Assembly: GCA_937904325.1 (NCBI GenBank)
Contig: CALGTK010000249.1
Coordinates: forward strand, 1-33,956
Origin: an uncultured Planctomyces sp.
GTDB lineage: Bacteria > Planctomycetota > Planctomycetia > Planctomycetales > Planctomycetaceae
DNA length: 33,956 nucleotides
Reading direction: 5' to 3'
Position numbers and translations under genes: made by a program
The notes under the pieces: model-generated
What the model saw: the letters and a program-made list of their open reading frames with translations, nothing else
What the model was told of the DNA's origin: nothing
Databases searched by the model: none
In this document: piece after piece, positions 18,166-26,685 of the stretch
Position numbering within the stretch: the stretch's first letter is position 1
Layout: each line of letters opens with the position of its first letter

Positions 18166-18426
18166 CTCTGGTCGTTCTGTCTGAAAGATGAAGGAGTGTT
18201 CATTTAAAAGACGCCACGGTGGCGATGATTCCGGCATTTTGCCGAGTTAATTATCGGATTCTAGACGTGGCCCGTCGTACTCGCCAGTAGGACAGTTTCC
18301 AGGTTCTGATGTTCGCCTCGCTCTGACTTGAAGAATGCCTCGCCACGAAATTGCCGATTTGGTGTCAGCCTGTTAAAACGCAGCTTCGAATGGACTCATG
18401 CGATAAGCAGCTTGGAGCGTCACTTG

Positions 18427-19101
18427 ATGAATCAGCCCGATCAGGATCTGGCCAGCGAAAACGAGGTCGTCTTGTCACTTCCGGAAGGCGCTCCTGCGAG
18501 ACTGCCTGCCGTCCTGATATTCGGAATGCCCGGCGTCGGAAAGGGAACGCAAGGTTCGCTGCTCGGCACCATGACCGTAATGTTTCACGTTTCGACCGGC
18601 TCGATTTTTAGAAATTTGGATCCGGAAAGTGACGACGGAAGACTCATCTTCGGTCTGATTGATCGCGGAGAACTGGTACCAGACGAAGTCGCTGTTCAAG
18701 TCTGGATGCGTTGGCTCGACTCACAGATTGCAGCCGGACATTGCAATCCTGTCACCGACGTTCTGGTCCTCGACGGAATCCCAAGGCGGCTGCGGCAATG
18801 TGAGCTCATTGAAGATTACGTCGATGTGCTTTCGGTCGTGCACCTCGAAGCTGAATCCGATGAGCCGATTATTGAACGGCTGAAGGGGCGAGCACTCACC
18901 GAAGGCCGCGCTGACGATGCCGACGAAGGAATTATTCGACGGCGTTTCGAGATCTACCGCGAGATGACGCGGCCAGTCCTCGACTATTACTCGCCAGAAA
19001 TCGTACACACGATCGATCCACTTGGCACGCCGATGGAAGTCAAAAAACGTATTCTTGAATGCGTTATCCCAGCGGTTCGCCAGTACGAACACGTGGGCTG
19101 A
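18427..19101 (+). CDS. Adenylate kinase-like nucleoside monophosphate kinase
   Basis: The 224-residue protein has a P-loop GMPGVGKGTQ and the following STG-x-x-x-R motif (STGSIFR, Ser where Adk usually has Asp). It also has GLIDRGELVPDEV, a Walker-B-like VLVLDGIPR and GRADDADEGIIRRRFEIY with the Arg/Asp residues that close on the phosphates. The lid is the short type, without zinc-finger cysteines. The ATG at 18427 has GGAG 9 bases upstream; a TTG at 18328 in frame is less likely. It is divergent from trpB and convergent with purL. Whether it is the main adenylate kinase or a paralogue cannot be told here. Confidence 0.85.
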   Translation: MNQPDQDLASENEVVLSLPEGAPARLPAVLIFGMPGVGKGTQGSLLGTMTVMFHVSTGSIFRNLDPESDDGRLIFGLIDRGELVPDEVAVQVWMRWLDSQIAAGHCNPVTDVLVLDGIPRRLRQCELIEDYVDVLSVVHLEAESDEPIIERLKGRALTEGRADDADEGIIRRRFEIYREMTRPVLDYYSPEIVHTIDPLGTPMEVKKRILECVIPAVRQYEHVG

Positions 19102-19123
19102 AACAGGGCGAAAACATTTAAGC

Positions 19124-19148
19124 TGGAACGAGCGAAGCGCTCGTTCCA
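19124..19148. terminator. Perfect hairpin between convergent genes
   Basis: TGGAACGAGCG and CGCTCGTTCCA pair perfectly over 11 bp around an AAG loop. It lies between the ends of the adenylate kinase-like gene and purL, where a bidirectional terminator is expected. There is no strong T-run on either side. It could equally be a dispersed REP-like palindrome. Confidence 0.55.
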
Positions 19149-19157
19149 CCCCGAATG

Positions 19158-22079
19158 CTACCAGGCAAGTGGCTGTTTCCAGACCTGGCGAAGTTCTTCG
19201 ATGGAAGATTCGATTACGGTCTGACCGCTGGTTCCGGCGACCGAGCACTGGTCGCCGTCGTTGACCACGCCGATTTCGACGCATGGAAGATTGTTAAACC
19301 TTTCAGCAAAGGCCGCGGCCTTCTGCTCGGACACTTCGACGAGGAATCGTGTGTTGCTCTCTGAAAACAGTAGCACGGCATCGCTATCGATGTTCGAAGT
19401 TTCGACGAGTGCGGCAAGATTCAGAGTTACTCCAAGACCGCCAGCGAAAGCCATCTCAGCGGCCGAAGCGGCGAGCCCGCCTTCACTGAGGTCGTGGCAG
19501 CTTTCGACGAGGCCGCCAGAGATCGCTTTGTGCATCGCGGCGAATATTTCCGGGGCCTGATCGAGGTCGACGATCGGGACCGCTCCGCCTTCAAGACCGT
19601 TGACGAGAGCAAAATGGCTGCCGCCCAGTTCATCGAATGTTGTCCCGATAAGAAACAGTTTGTTACCAGCCGCTTTGACGTCCATTGTCACAGCCTGCTC
19701 GACGTCATCCATCTGACCGAGGGCTGTAATCAACAGCGACGACGGAATCACGACGGTTTGTTTTTCTCCGTTTTCGTCTTCGTAAGAGAATTCGTTGTTG
19801 AGGCTGTCTTTGCCCGAAACGAACGGCGTTCCGAAGGCCACCGCAACGTCCTGGCAGGCGATGGCGGCTCGGACGAGCGTTCCCAGAGTCTCTTCACGCT
19901 CGCAGTTACCCCAGCAGAAGTTGTCGAGGATCGCGATTCGTGAAGGGTCAGCTCCGACGGCGACGCAGTTTCGAACGGCTTCGTCGATTGCAGATGCAGC
20001 CATCCAGTACGGATCTTCGTCTCCGAGTCGAGGATTCATGCCGCAACTGATCACCAATCCGCGGTTCGACTCCAGTTCCGGTCGCACAACGGCGGCGTCC
20101 GACGGCCCATCACGATTCACACCAACGAGCGGTTTCACCACGCTGCCGGCCTGTACTTCGTGATCGTACTGGCGAATGATCCATTCTTTGCTGCAGACAT
20201 TCAGCGAGCCGAGAATCGACTTAAGGTCGTCGTCGAAGCGATCCTTCGCCGGAACGGCCAGCGGCGTTTCTTCTTCGGGCTTGTAGCTTGCTTTTCGAAT
20301 GACCGGCGGTCGACCGTCGTGTAAAAATGCCATCGTCAAGTCGGCGACTTCGTTCTCGTTGTACTTCAGTACGAGCCGCTCGGAATCTGTGAATCGGCCA
20401 ATGACTGCCGCTTCAACGTCTTCTGACGAGCAGAGTTTTGAAAATTCGTCGACATTGGCCTCGGGCACGGCCAGGACCATGCGCTCCTGCGCTTCGCTGA
20501 TCCAAATTTCTGTGTAGCTCAACCCGGTATATTTGAGCGGACATTTGTCGAGCCAGACTTCGGCTCCGGTTTCTTCGCCCATTTCGCCGACGGCACTGCT
20601 GAACCCGCCGGCCCCACAGTCCGTGATCGCTGAATAAAGTTCTCTGTCGCGAGCTTCCAGGATGACGTCCATCACCATTTTCTCAGTGATGGCATTTCCA
20701 ATCTGGACTGCTCCGGCCGACCGCATTTCGCTGTCTTCGTCCAGTTCGCCAGACGAGAACGTTGCTCCGTGAATTCCGTCTCTGCCTGTTCGGCCACCGA
20801 CGGCGACAATCAGATCCCCGGGCGAAACTTTGCCTTCACTTTTGCCGACCGGAATCATGGCAATGTTGCCGCAATAAACGAGCGGGTTGCCGAGGTATCG
20901 TTCGTCGAAATAAACGGCTCCGTTGACAGTTGGAATCCCCATGCGGTTTCCGTAGTCCCGCACGCCAGCTACGACTCCGTGAGCAACCGCCTTTGGATGG
21001 AGGACTCCGCGAGGCAAATCGTCGTGCGGATAATCCGGCGGGCCGAAACAGAATACGTCTGTGTTGCAGACTGGTCGTCCGCCAAGGCCAGTTCCGAGCG
21101 GGTCGCGGATCACGCCGCCGAGGCCTGTATTGGCTCCGCCGTAAGGTTCGAGCGCCGACGGATGATTGTGCGTTTCGACTTTGATGCAGACGCTCTGCTT
21201 GTCATCAAACTCGACGATGCCGGCGTTGTCTTTAAAAACGCTGATGCACCAGTCGTCGTCTCCCAGACTTTCGCGAATTGAAACGGTCGCCGCGAAGATC
21301 GTTTCCTTCAGCATATTTCCGAACTGCCGCGGACCATTTTCGTCTTCGTACGAAATCCGGCCAGCGAGCGTCTTGTGGGAGCAGTGCTCGCTCCAGGTTT
21401 GCGCGACGGTTTCGAGTTCGACGTCCGTCGGGTCTCGATCCAGATCGACGAACTGCTGCTTGATCGTGCGCATTTCTTCTAGGCTGAGGTAAAGCTGACC
21501 GTCCTTGCTGAGTTGCTCCAGCGCCGCGTTATCCATTTGGCGAATGGAAATGTGCGTCAGCTTGAACTTGTATTCTCCGCCGAGCGAGATTCGGTTCATC
21601 TGCAACGTACCACTGACCACATGCTCGATCGCATCGTTGGACAGAACTTTTGCAGACAGGCGTGCGATTTCGGCTTCGGAAGCACTTTTGTTGATCCGGT
21701 ACTTGCGACAGGTCGCGACCGCTTCGACGGACACCTTCTGATCTTTCATCGCTTTCAAAGCACTGTTCGCAACGTTGTCCGTCACGCCGTCTTTAAAAAG
21801 AACATTCAGGAGATGGCTGCCGTTCGAGCTGTTCGACGCATCACTCGCCGCGGCATCGAGCTGGTGAATCGAGAACGACTCGACTACGCCATCTGCTAGC
21901 AACGTCCGGCTGATTTCTGTAACGACATCGTCCGCCAGTTCACCTTGAAGAATGAACGACCGCGCCGCCTCAACCGTGGACACAGACTGCAGTCCCATCC
22001 CGGAACATTCCGCAAGGACACGTTCACCTTCACGGTCCACCTGACCGGCTGCCGGACGAATTTCCACTTCCCAAAGCAT
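19158..22079 (-). CDS. purL: Phosphoribosylformylglycinamidine synthase, PurS-PurL fusion
   Basis: FGAM synthase converts FGAR to FGAM in purine synthesis. The catalytic part resembles small Pur[46 protein letters not shown], and the second AIRS-like half with [10 protein letters not shown] and [11 protein letters not shown]. Small PurL is about 740 residues, but this is 973. The extra roughly 200 N-terminal residues contain two stretches like PurS ([20 protein letters not shown], and [20 protein letters not shown]), so PurS appears fused in front. No glutaminase domain is present, so PurQ must be supplied elsewhere. The ATG at 22079 has GGAG 6 bases upstream. Confidence 0.93.
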   Translation of the reverse strand: MLWEVEIRPAAGQVDREGERVLAECSGMGLQSVSTVEAARSFILQGELADDVVTEISRTLLADGVVESFSIHQLDAAASDASNSSNGSHLLNVLFKDGVTDNVANSALKAMKDQKVSVEAVATCRKYRINKSASEAEIARLSAKVLSNDAIEHVVSGTLQMNRISLGGEYKFKLTHISIRQMDNAALEQLSKDGQLYLSLEEMRTIKQQFVDLDRDPTDVELETVAQTWSEHCSHKTLAGRISYEDENGPRQFGNMLKETIFAATVSIRESLGDDDWCISVFKDNAGIVEFDDKQSVCIKVETHNHPSALEPYGGANTGLGGVIRDPLGTGLGGRPVCNTDVFCFGPPDYPHDDLPRGVLHPKAVAHGVVAGVRDYGNRMGIPTVNGAVYFDERYLGNPLVYCGNIAMIPVGKSEGKVSPGDLIVAVGGRTGRDGIHGATFSSGELDEDSEMRSAGAVQIGNAITEKMVMDVILEARDRELYSAITDCGAGGFSSAVGEMGEETGAEVWLDKCPLKYTGLSYTEIWISEAQERMVLAVPEANVDEFSKLCSSEDVEAAVIGRFTDSERLVLKYNENEVADLTMAFLHDGRPPVIRKASYKPEEETPLAVPAKDRFDDDLKSILGSLNVCSKEWIIRQYDHEVQAGSVVKPLVGVNRDGPSDAAVVRPELESNRGLVISCGMNPRLGDEDPYWMAASAIDEAVRNCVAVGADPSRIAILDNFCWGNCEREETLGTLVRAAIACQDVAVAFGTPFVSGKDSLNNEFSYEDENGEKQTVVIPSSLLITALGQMDDVEQAVTMDVKAAGNKLFLIGTTFDELGGSHFALVNGLEGGAVPIVDLDQAPEIFAAMHKAISGGLVESCHDLSEGGLAASAAEMAFAGGLGVTLNLAALVETSNIDSDAVLLFSESNTRFLVEVSEQKAAAFAERFNNLPCVEIGVVNDGDQCSVAGTSGQTVIESSIEELRQVWKQPLAW

Positions 22080-22171
22080 GGGTGACTCCAAAAATCAGTT
22101 AATTCTCAACACAGAGGAAACACTCATAAGCATTGATCTTCGCTAAATTTTTATCAGCGGATAATGAGCGA

Positions 22172-23086
22172 TTATCTGCGTTCCGAAAATTCGCCAGAAC
22201 TGCAATACAAAGCGTCGCGGTTTCTTTTCGCGACTTGCAGGAGCTTTTTCAACTCGTCCGCATCCCGAATCTCGACGGCCTGCTGAAACTTCGCAAATGA
22301 CTCCGAAAACGCCGCAAGGCTAGTACTCACCGCGTCTGCATTTTCGAGCAGAATTGCGACCCACAAATCAGGCCCGCCCGATGCGATTCGTGTCGTATCC
22401 TTAAAACCGCTGGCTGCAAGCTGCTGAAACATTTCAGGCAACGTCGCTGCCAACGCAGCCGCTGCGACATGCGGAAGATGACTCGTTGTCGCTAGAGCCG
22501 CGTCATGTTCCGCTGGTGACATCTGGATGACTCGCGACCCCAGCCGTTCCCAGAATCTGCGGATCGCAGAGTTCGCTGGTTCGTTGCCCGCTGGATTCGG
22601 TGTAATAACGGTTACTTTTCCGTCGAACAGGTTGGGGCGAGCGGCTTCGAACCCTGTTTCGTGGGAGCCTGCCAGAGGGTGAGCACCCACGAAGGAAACT
22701 CCGTCTGGTAAGCCAGCCGCCTGAACCACATCGCAGATCGAGCCTTTTACGCTGCCCACATCAGTGATCAACGTTCCGGGGCGACTGACTGCCGCGATTC
22801 GCTGAACGTCTTCGGCAATGCGATCAACAGGCGTGCCGATGACGGCTGTCGTCCACGGAGCGTTGCCGTCTGGCAGGTCGGTCAGAAACTCGTCGATCAC
22901 TCCCGCATCAACCGCTGCCTGAAGGCGCTCGGGATTTCGACCGATGCCGATTATTCGATCGGCGATGCCTCGTTCTTTGGCTGCCAGAGCCACAGAGCCA
23001 CCGAGAAGTCCTACACCGACAACGGCCAGAACCGGATGGCGGTCGACTGCGGATGGAGTATTGGATGATTCGGTTTCGATGGTCAT
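22172..23086 (-). CDS. tyrA: Prephenate dehydrogenase
   Basis: TyrA oxidises and decarboxylates prephenate to 4-hydroxyphenylpyruvate in tyrosine synthesis. The 304-residue protein has an N-terminal NAD Rossmann motif (VVGVGLLGGSVAL), the conserved DVGSVKG and GAHPLAGSHETGFEAA stretches, and TSHLPHVAAAALA with the catalytic-region histidine. There is no chorismate mutase or ACT domain. The ATG at 23086 has no strong ribosome site. It follows the small exported-protein gene by 33 bp and precedes purL by about 90 bp on the same strand. An inverted repeat overlaps its stop codon (22157-22179). Confidence 0.93.
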   Translation of the reverse strand: MTIETESSNTPSAVDRHPVLAVVGVGLLGGSVALAAKERGIADRIIGIGRNPERLQAAVDAGVIDEFLTDLPDGNAPWTTAVIGTPVDRIAEDVQRIAAVSRPGTLITDVGSVKGSICDVVQAAGLPDGVSFVGAHPLAGSHETGFEAARPNLFDGKVTVITPNPAGNEPANSAIRRFWERLGSRVIQMSPAEHDAALATTSHLPHVAAAALAATLPEMFQQLAASGFKDTTRIASGGPDLWVAILLENADAVSTSLAAFSESFAKFQQAVEIRDADELKKLLQVAKRNRDALYCSSGEFSERR

Positions 23087-23119
23087 GTGACGGCGGGGCT
23101 GAGCGATTTTGTGCCGGAG

Positions 23120-23842
23120 CTATTTACTCGCGACCGGCTGAGTCGCTAATTCCCGCAGCCGGCGTGCTCCTTCGACCGAACCATACTGAGCCGCGGCCAG
23201 ATAGTGGAGTTTGGCAAGCGACACTTTTCCGGATTCTTCAGCTTCTAGTCCAAGTCGGTATGAATGAGCGGGATCAAGGGCCCGACTCCGTCGTGCCGTT
23301 GCGACTTTTTCGATGGTAGTCTTCGAACGGATACTACTGCTCGGACTTTCAGATCGCCCAACACGAGAACGTTCCCCGTAAGTCGGACGAAACCGTTGAG
23401 AAGCCTGCGAGTAGGATGGCCGGTGGTGCTCTACGGAAACGCCACGCCGAGGCCGATAGCTGCTCCAGGTCAATCCAGCTCGCCGAGCTGCTGAGATTGT
23501 TGCCGTTCGCTGTCCTTGAGGATCCTTTTCCGCCATTTCGAGGATCATTTGGTCCATTTCACGCAGATCATGGATCCAGACGTGTGACGACATGCTGGTG
23601 TGTTGCGAAAAACGTCCTACTGACGAACCTCGCGAAAAAGGCAGCCCGTATGACTTTCGTGACTCACCTGCTCGACTGATACTTCCCAGCAGAATCCCTC
23701 CGCGGTCGGGTACTGAAACAGCGAAATTCCCACCCGTCGACTGGAGCACCGGCTGCTGAATGGTCAGTTGCCCGAAGCTTTCCGATCCAAATCCAAACGT
23801 CATCCCAACGACTACGGCGGCAAGAAGGGCAGATGCTCGCAT
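23120..23842 (-). CDS. Exported hypothetical protein with Sel1/TPR-like C-terminus
   Basis: The 240-residue product starts with a signal peptide (MRASALLAAVVVGMTFGF, cleavage likely after SFG or FGQ). The middle is rich in Ser and Arg and looks disordered. The last 50 residues resemble one Sel1/TPR-like helical pair (SYRLGLEAEESGKVSLAKLHY, GSVEGARRLRELA). GAGGAA lies 8 bases before the ATG. I do not recognise a family. It is probably co-transcribed with tyrA, 33 bp away, but nothing links their functions. Confidence 0.75.
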   Translation of the reverse strand: MRASALLAAVVVGMTFGFGSESFGQLTIQQPVLQSTGGNFAVSVPDRGGILLGSISRAGESRKSYGLPFSRGSSVGRFSQHTSMSSHVWIHDLREMDQMILEMAEKDPQGQRTATISAARRAGLTWSSYRPRRGVSVEHHRPSYSQASQRFRPTYGERSRVGRSESPSSSIRSKTTIEKVATARRSRALDPAHSYRLGLEAEESGKVSLAKLHYLAAAQYGSVEGARRLRELATQPVASK

Positions 23843-24377
23843 TTCGCAATTTCCTCAACTGACTTAGAGCTATAATCTTACGGCCAGACAAACGCGATCG
23901 CTGCAGGATAGGCAGTCGACCAGGCAGTTCAAACCGGAAAACTATTTTTCGACTATTTTGCCGTCACGCCGTGAGTTCGATTGGAATGTGTCACACCTCA
24001 GAAATACGAAGTGTGTTGGGAGAAAGTCCGGTTGTGATCCGTTCCGAGAAGACGGATCAGGTCCTGTGGATACCCAATCCCCGATGCCAGCGAGCCGAGC
24101 CTCGCGATGCAATGAATGAAGAATGTTGACCGGATTCCGACCGCGGTCAGCGTTCCTTTTTTACGCTGCCCGCTGGGCGAAGTTTAGAATGTCAGCAATC
24201 GAGTTCGCTTTATGACCCAGGGGTCCGTGCTACGATTCAGGATTCGCGATTAGTTGTACCGTGACACTGCTTGCGGGTCAGAAATAGCGTAACTACGATG
24301 ACGTGCTTTCCCAGACTCGACGTTTGGCGTGTCTTATGCCAGTACCGTCCTGCTGCTCCCAAGTGAGATCGTGCCTC
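23843..24377. other. Long gap, no gene seen; possible small RNA
   Basis: The 535 bases contain no convincing protein. On the plus strand a TATAAT (23871-23876) lacks a good -35 box. A 7-bp hairpin (GATCCGT 24036-24042, ACGGATC 24052-24058) and a terminator-like hairpin with a T-run (24125-24162) follow. These would suit a short untranslated transcript, but each signal alone is weak. Confidence 0.25.
24125..24162 (+). terminator. Terminator-like hairpin with T-run
   Basis: GTTGACCG (24125-24132) pairs with CGGTCAGC (24144-24151) over 8 bp including one G-T pair, and TTTTTT follows at 24157-24162. No gene ends upstream on this strand. Confidence 0.4.
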
Positions 24378-25337
24378 GTGATTGAGTATCGGGCGTTCCG
24401 AAATTACGACCCGCCGGAAATTCTCAGACTTTGGGAACAGGCTGAGCTCGGACATGGTGCCGCCCAGTCACTCTCGAATGACCTGTCTTTTGACATGGTC
24501 AATTATTCTCAGACCTACTTCGATCGACACGGCCTGATCCTGGCCGTTGACGATGGATTGCCGGTCGGGTTCGTTCATGCCGGCTTCGGATGTTCTGCCG
24601 ATGGCAACTCGCTGGACGATTCGACAGGCGTCATCTGCGCCGTCGTTGTACATCCAAATTATCGTCGACAGGGAATCGGCCGCGAACTTGTCAGCCGAGC
24701 CGAAACCTACCTTAAAGGTAAAGGCGCGACGCAAATACTGGCTGGTTCATCCCGCAAGACCGACCCGTTCTATTTCGGATTATATGGAGGGGCTCAGCCC
24801 GCCGGCTTTCTACAGTCCGACGAATCCGCAGCGCCGTTTTTCACGAGTCAGGGATACGAAGCGACTGGTCGTTACGCGATTACCAGTCGCCAGATGAGCG
24901 ACCGTGATCCGGTACATTTTCGAACGACCATCATCCGCCGCAAATGGGAACTCGTACTGGTCGATCACCCGGATCCGTGTTCGTGGTGGTGGATGTGCCG
25001 CTACGGGCGACTGGACGCCGTTTACTGCGTGCTCGTACCGAAAGCTGGTGAAGCACCGCCGGTTGCCGGAGTAACCATCGTCGGTCTGGACGCCTACGCC
25101 AACAGTTGGAACGAACAGGCGATTGGCCTCGTCGATCTTTGGGTCGATGAAAAATACCGCCGCCAGAGATTTGGTCAGGCACTACTGTTGGAGGTTATTA
25201 AACGCCTTCGCAAAGAAACGGTAACGCGACTCACTGCAAATGTTGAAGACAACGACGTTGCCGCCAGGAAAGTGTTCGAGTCTGTTGGTTTTTCAAAGAT
25301 CGACGAAGGCGTCGTCTTCAAATCATCCTCGGTCTGA
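24378..25337 (+). CDS. Double GNAT-domain acetyltransferase
   Basis: Two GNAT folds lie in tandem. The first has VCAVVVHPNYRRQGIGREL-type motif A, with the acetyl-CoA loop RRQGIG. The second has LVDLWVDEKYRRQRFGQALL with RRQRFG, followed by NDVAARKVFESVGF. Tandem GNAT proteins include mycothiol synthase and various uncharacterised N-acetyltransferases. The GTG at 24378 (VIEYRAFRNY) starts just before the first domain; in-frame starts at 24303 and 24336 would add Cys-rich sequence unlike the family, so the start is not certain. The M20 gene follows after 28 bp, implying one transcript. The acceptor is unknown. Confidence 0.82.
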   Translation: MIEYRAFRNYDPPEILRLWEQAELGHGAAQSLSNDLSFDMVNYSQTYFDRHGLILAVDDGLPVGFVHAGFGCSADGNSLDDSTGVICAVVVHPNYRRQGIGRELVSRAETYLKGKGATQILAGSSRKTDPFYFGLYGGAQPAGFLQSDESAAPFFTSQGYEATGRYAITSRQMSDRDPVHFRTTIIRRKWELVLVDHPDPCSWWWMCRYGRLDAVYCVLVPKAGEAPPVAGVTIVGLDAYANSWNEQAIGLVDLWVDEKYRRQRFGQALLLEVIKRLRKETVTRLTANVEDNDVAARKVFESVGFSKIDEGVVFKSSSV

Positions 25338-25365
25338 TCCCGATCAAATTTAGAGGAGAGATCAC

Positions 25366-26562
25366 ATGCCTGGAAGTGTTGTCGATCTTCTGAGCGACCT
25401 TGTTGCGATTCCCAGTGTGAATCCGATGGGCCGCGACCTTTCGGGACCGATTTATTTCGAAGCAAACGTGACGGAATATCTTCGTCGATTCTTTACAAAT
25501 CTTGGTTGCCCGCACGAAGTGGTTGAAGTGTCGCCCGGGCGCTGCAATGTGCTGGCTAAGTTCGAAAGCCCTGACGCGACGCAAACGTTCCTGCTGGACG
25601 CGCACCAGGACACCGTTCCCGTTGACGGAATGACGATTCCGCCGTTCGAACCAACGATCAAAGACGGGCGGCTTTACGGTCGCGGATCGTCTGACGTCAA
25701 AGGCGGGATGGCCGCGATGCTTTGGGCGTTTCGCCGACTTGTTCTGGAGAAACCCGCAGGAGCTGCCAACGTCGTCATGAGCTGCACCTGTGACGAAGAA
25801 GCCACAACGACCGGCATCAACGACTTGATTCGCTACTGGCAGCCTGGCGACGATCGCTCGACATTGCTCAATGATCAGCCTGATGCTGCGATCATCGCGG
25901 AACCCACGCTGCTCGACGTCGTCGTTGCTCATCGAGGCGTCACTCGATTTGTAATCAACACTGAAGGTCGAGCGTGCCACAGTTCCGACCCGACACAAGG
26001 CGTCAACGCAATTTACCGGATGGCTCGTCTGGTTAATTGTCTGGAAGAATATGCTGGCGAGTTGCCAGGACGATCGCCGGCTCACCCTTTGTGCGGGCCA
26101 GCCACGCTGAGCGTCGGTCTGATTTCCGGCGGAGCCAGCGTGAACGTCGTACCGGACGAATGCTCGATCGAAGTCGACCGGCGTCTCACTCCCGGAGACA
26201 ACGCTGACGAAGCCTACGACGACATTCGCAATTTCCTTACCAGCAAACTGGACTTCGAATTCGAAATGATGCCGCCGTACATCGTCAGTCCAACCTTGAG
26301 TAACGATGACAACGGCTGGCTGGCCGACGGTCTTCAGAGCCATATTTCAGACGTCGCAGGCCCCCATGATTCCGTGGGAGTGCCCTACGGGACGCACGCC
26401 TCTCGAACCTGCAGTGCTGGAGTCCCGTCAGTCGTGTTCGGCCCCGGCTCGATCGACCAGGCTCACACAAAAGATGAGTGGATCGAAGTTGACCAGCTCG
26501 AAAAAGCCGGCGAAGTCTACTTTCGCTTCTGCAGCAATCCGCCAGCGACACCCGCTTCCTGA
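25366..26562 (+). CDS. M20-family deacetylase/peptidase (ArgE/DapE type)
   Basis: The 398-residue protein is a two-zinc M20 amidohydrolase. The metal and catalytic motifs are LLDAHQDTVPVD, GRGSSDVKGGMAAM, the glutamates in CDEEATTTG, an IAEPT stretch, and a late YGTHAS/AHTKDEW metal region. The dimerisation-domain signature CHSSDPTQGVNAI is present. AGAGGAG stands 7 bases before the ATG. The family includes acetylornithine deacetylase, succinyl-diaminopimelate desuccinylase and carboxypeptidase G2; sequence alone does not choose among them. Coupling with an acetyltransferase gene suggests an acetylated amino-acid substrate, which is inference. Confidence 0.9.
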   Translation: MPGSVVDLLSDLVAIPSVNPMGRDLSGPIYFEANVTEYLRRFFTNLGCPHEVVEVSPGRCNVLAKFESPDATQTFLLDAHQDTVPVDGMTIPPFEPTIKDGRLYGRGSSDVKGGMAAMLWAFRRLVLEKPAGAANVVMSCTCDEEATTTGINDLIRYWQPGDDRSTLLNDQPDAAIIAEPTLLDVVVAHRGVTRFVINTEGRACHSSDPTQGVNAIYRMARLVNCLEEYAGELPGRSPAHPLCGPATLSVGLISGGASVNVVPDECSIEVDRRLTPGDNADEAYDDIRNFLTSKLDFEFEMMPPYIVSPTLSNDDNGWLADGLQSHISDVAGPHDSVGVPYGTHASRTCSAGVPSVVFGPGSIDQAHTKDEWIEVDQLEKAGEVYFRFCSNPPATPAS

Positions 26563-26685
26563 GCGGTCTACCGATTTCGATGTTGAATCCTCGCTGCCAG
26601 GATCCGCCGGGTTCGTTTACGATTTCGTTCTATCTTCTAGTTTTTGCCCAACGCCGATCCCCAGATTCTTCGGGAGAGACTCTAT

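Noticed and set aside
18205-18237. Possible trp attenuator in the trpB leader (dyad followed by TCTTTT on minus)
   Set aside because: The stem is at most 5 bp with a 3-base loop, no antiterminator pairing was seen, and there is no Trp-rich leader peptide.
23968-23990. GTTCGATT resembling a tRNA T-loop
   Set aside because: The flanking bases do not pair as a T-stem, and no acceptor or anticodon arm could be built around it.
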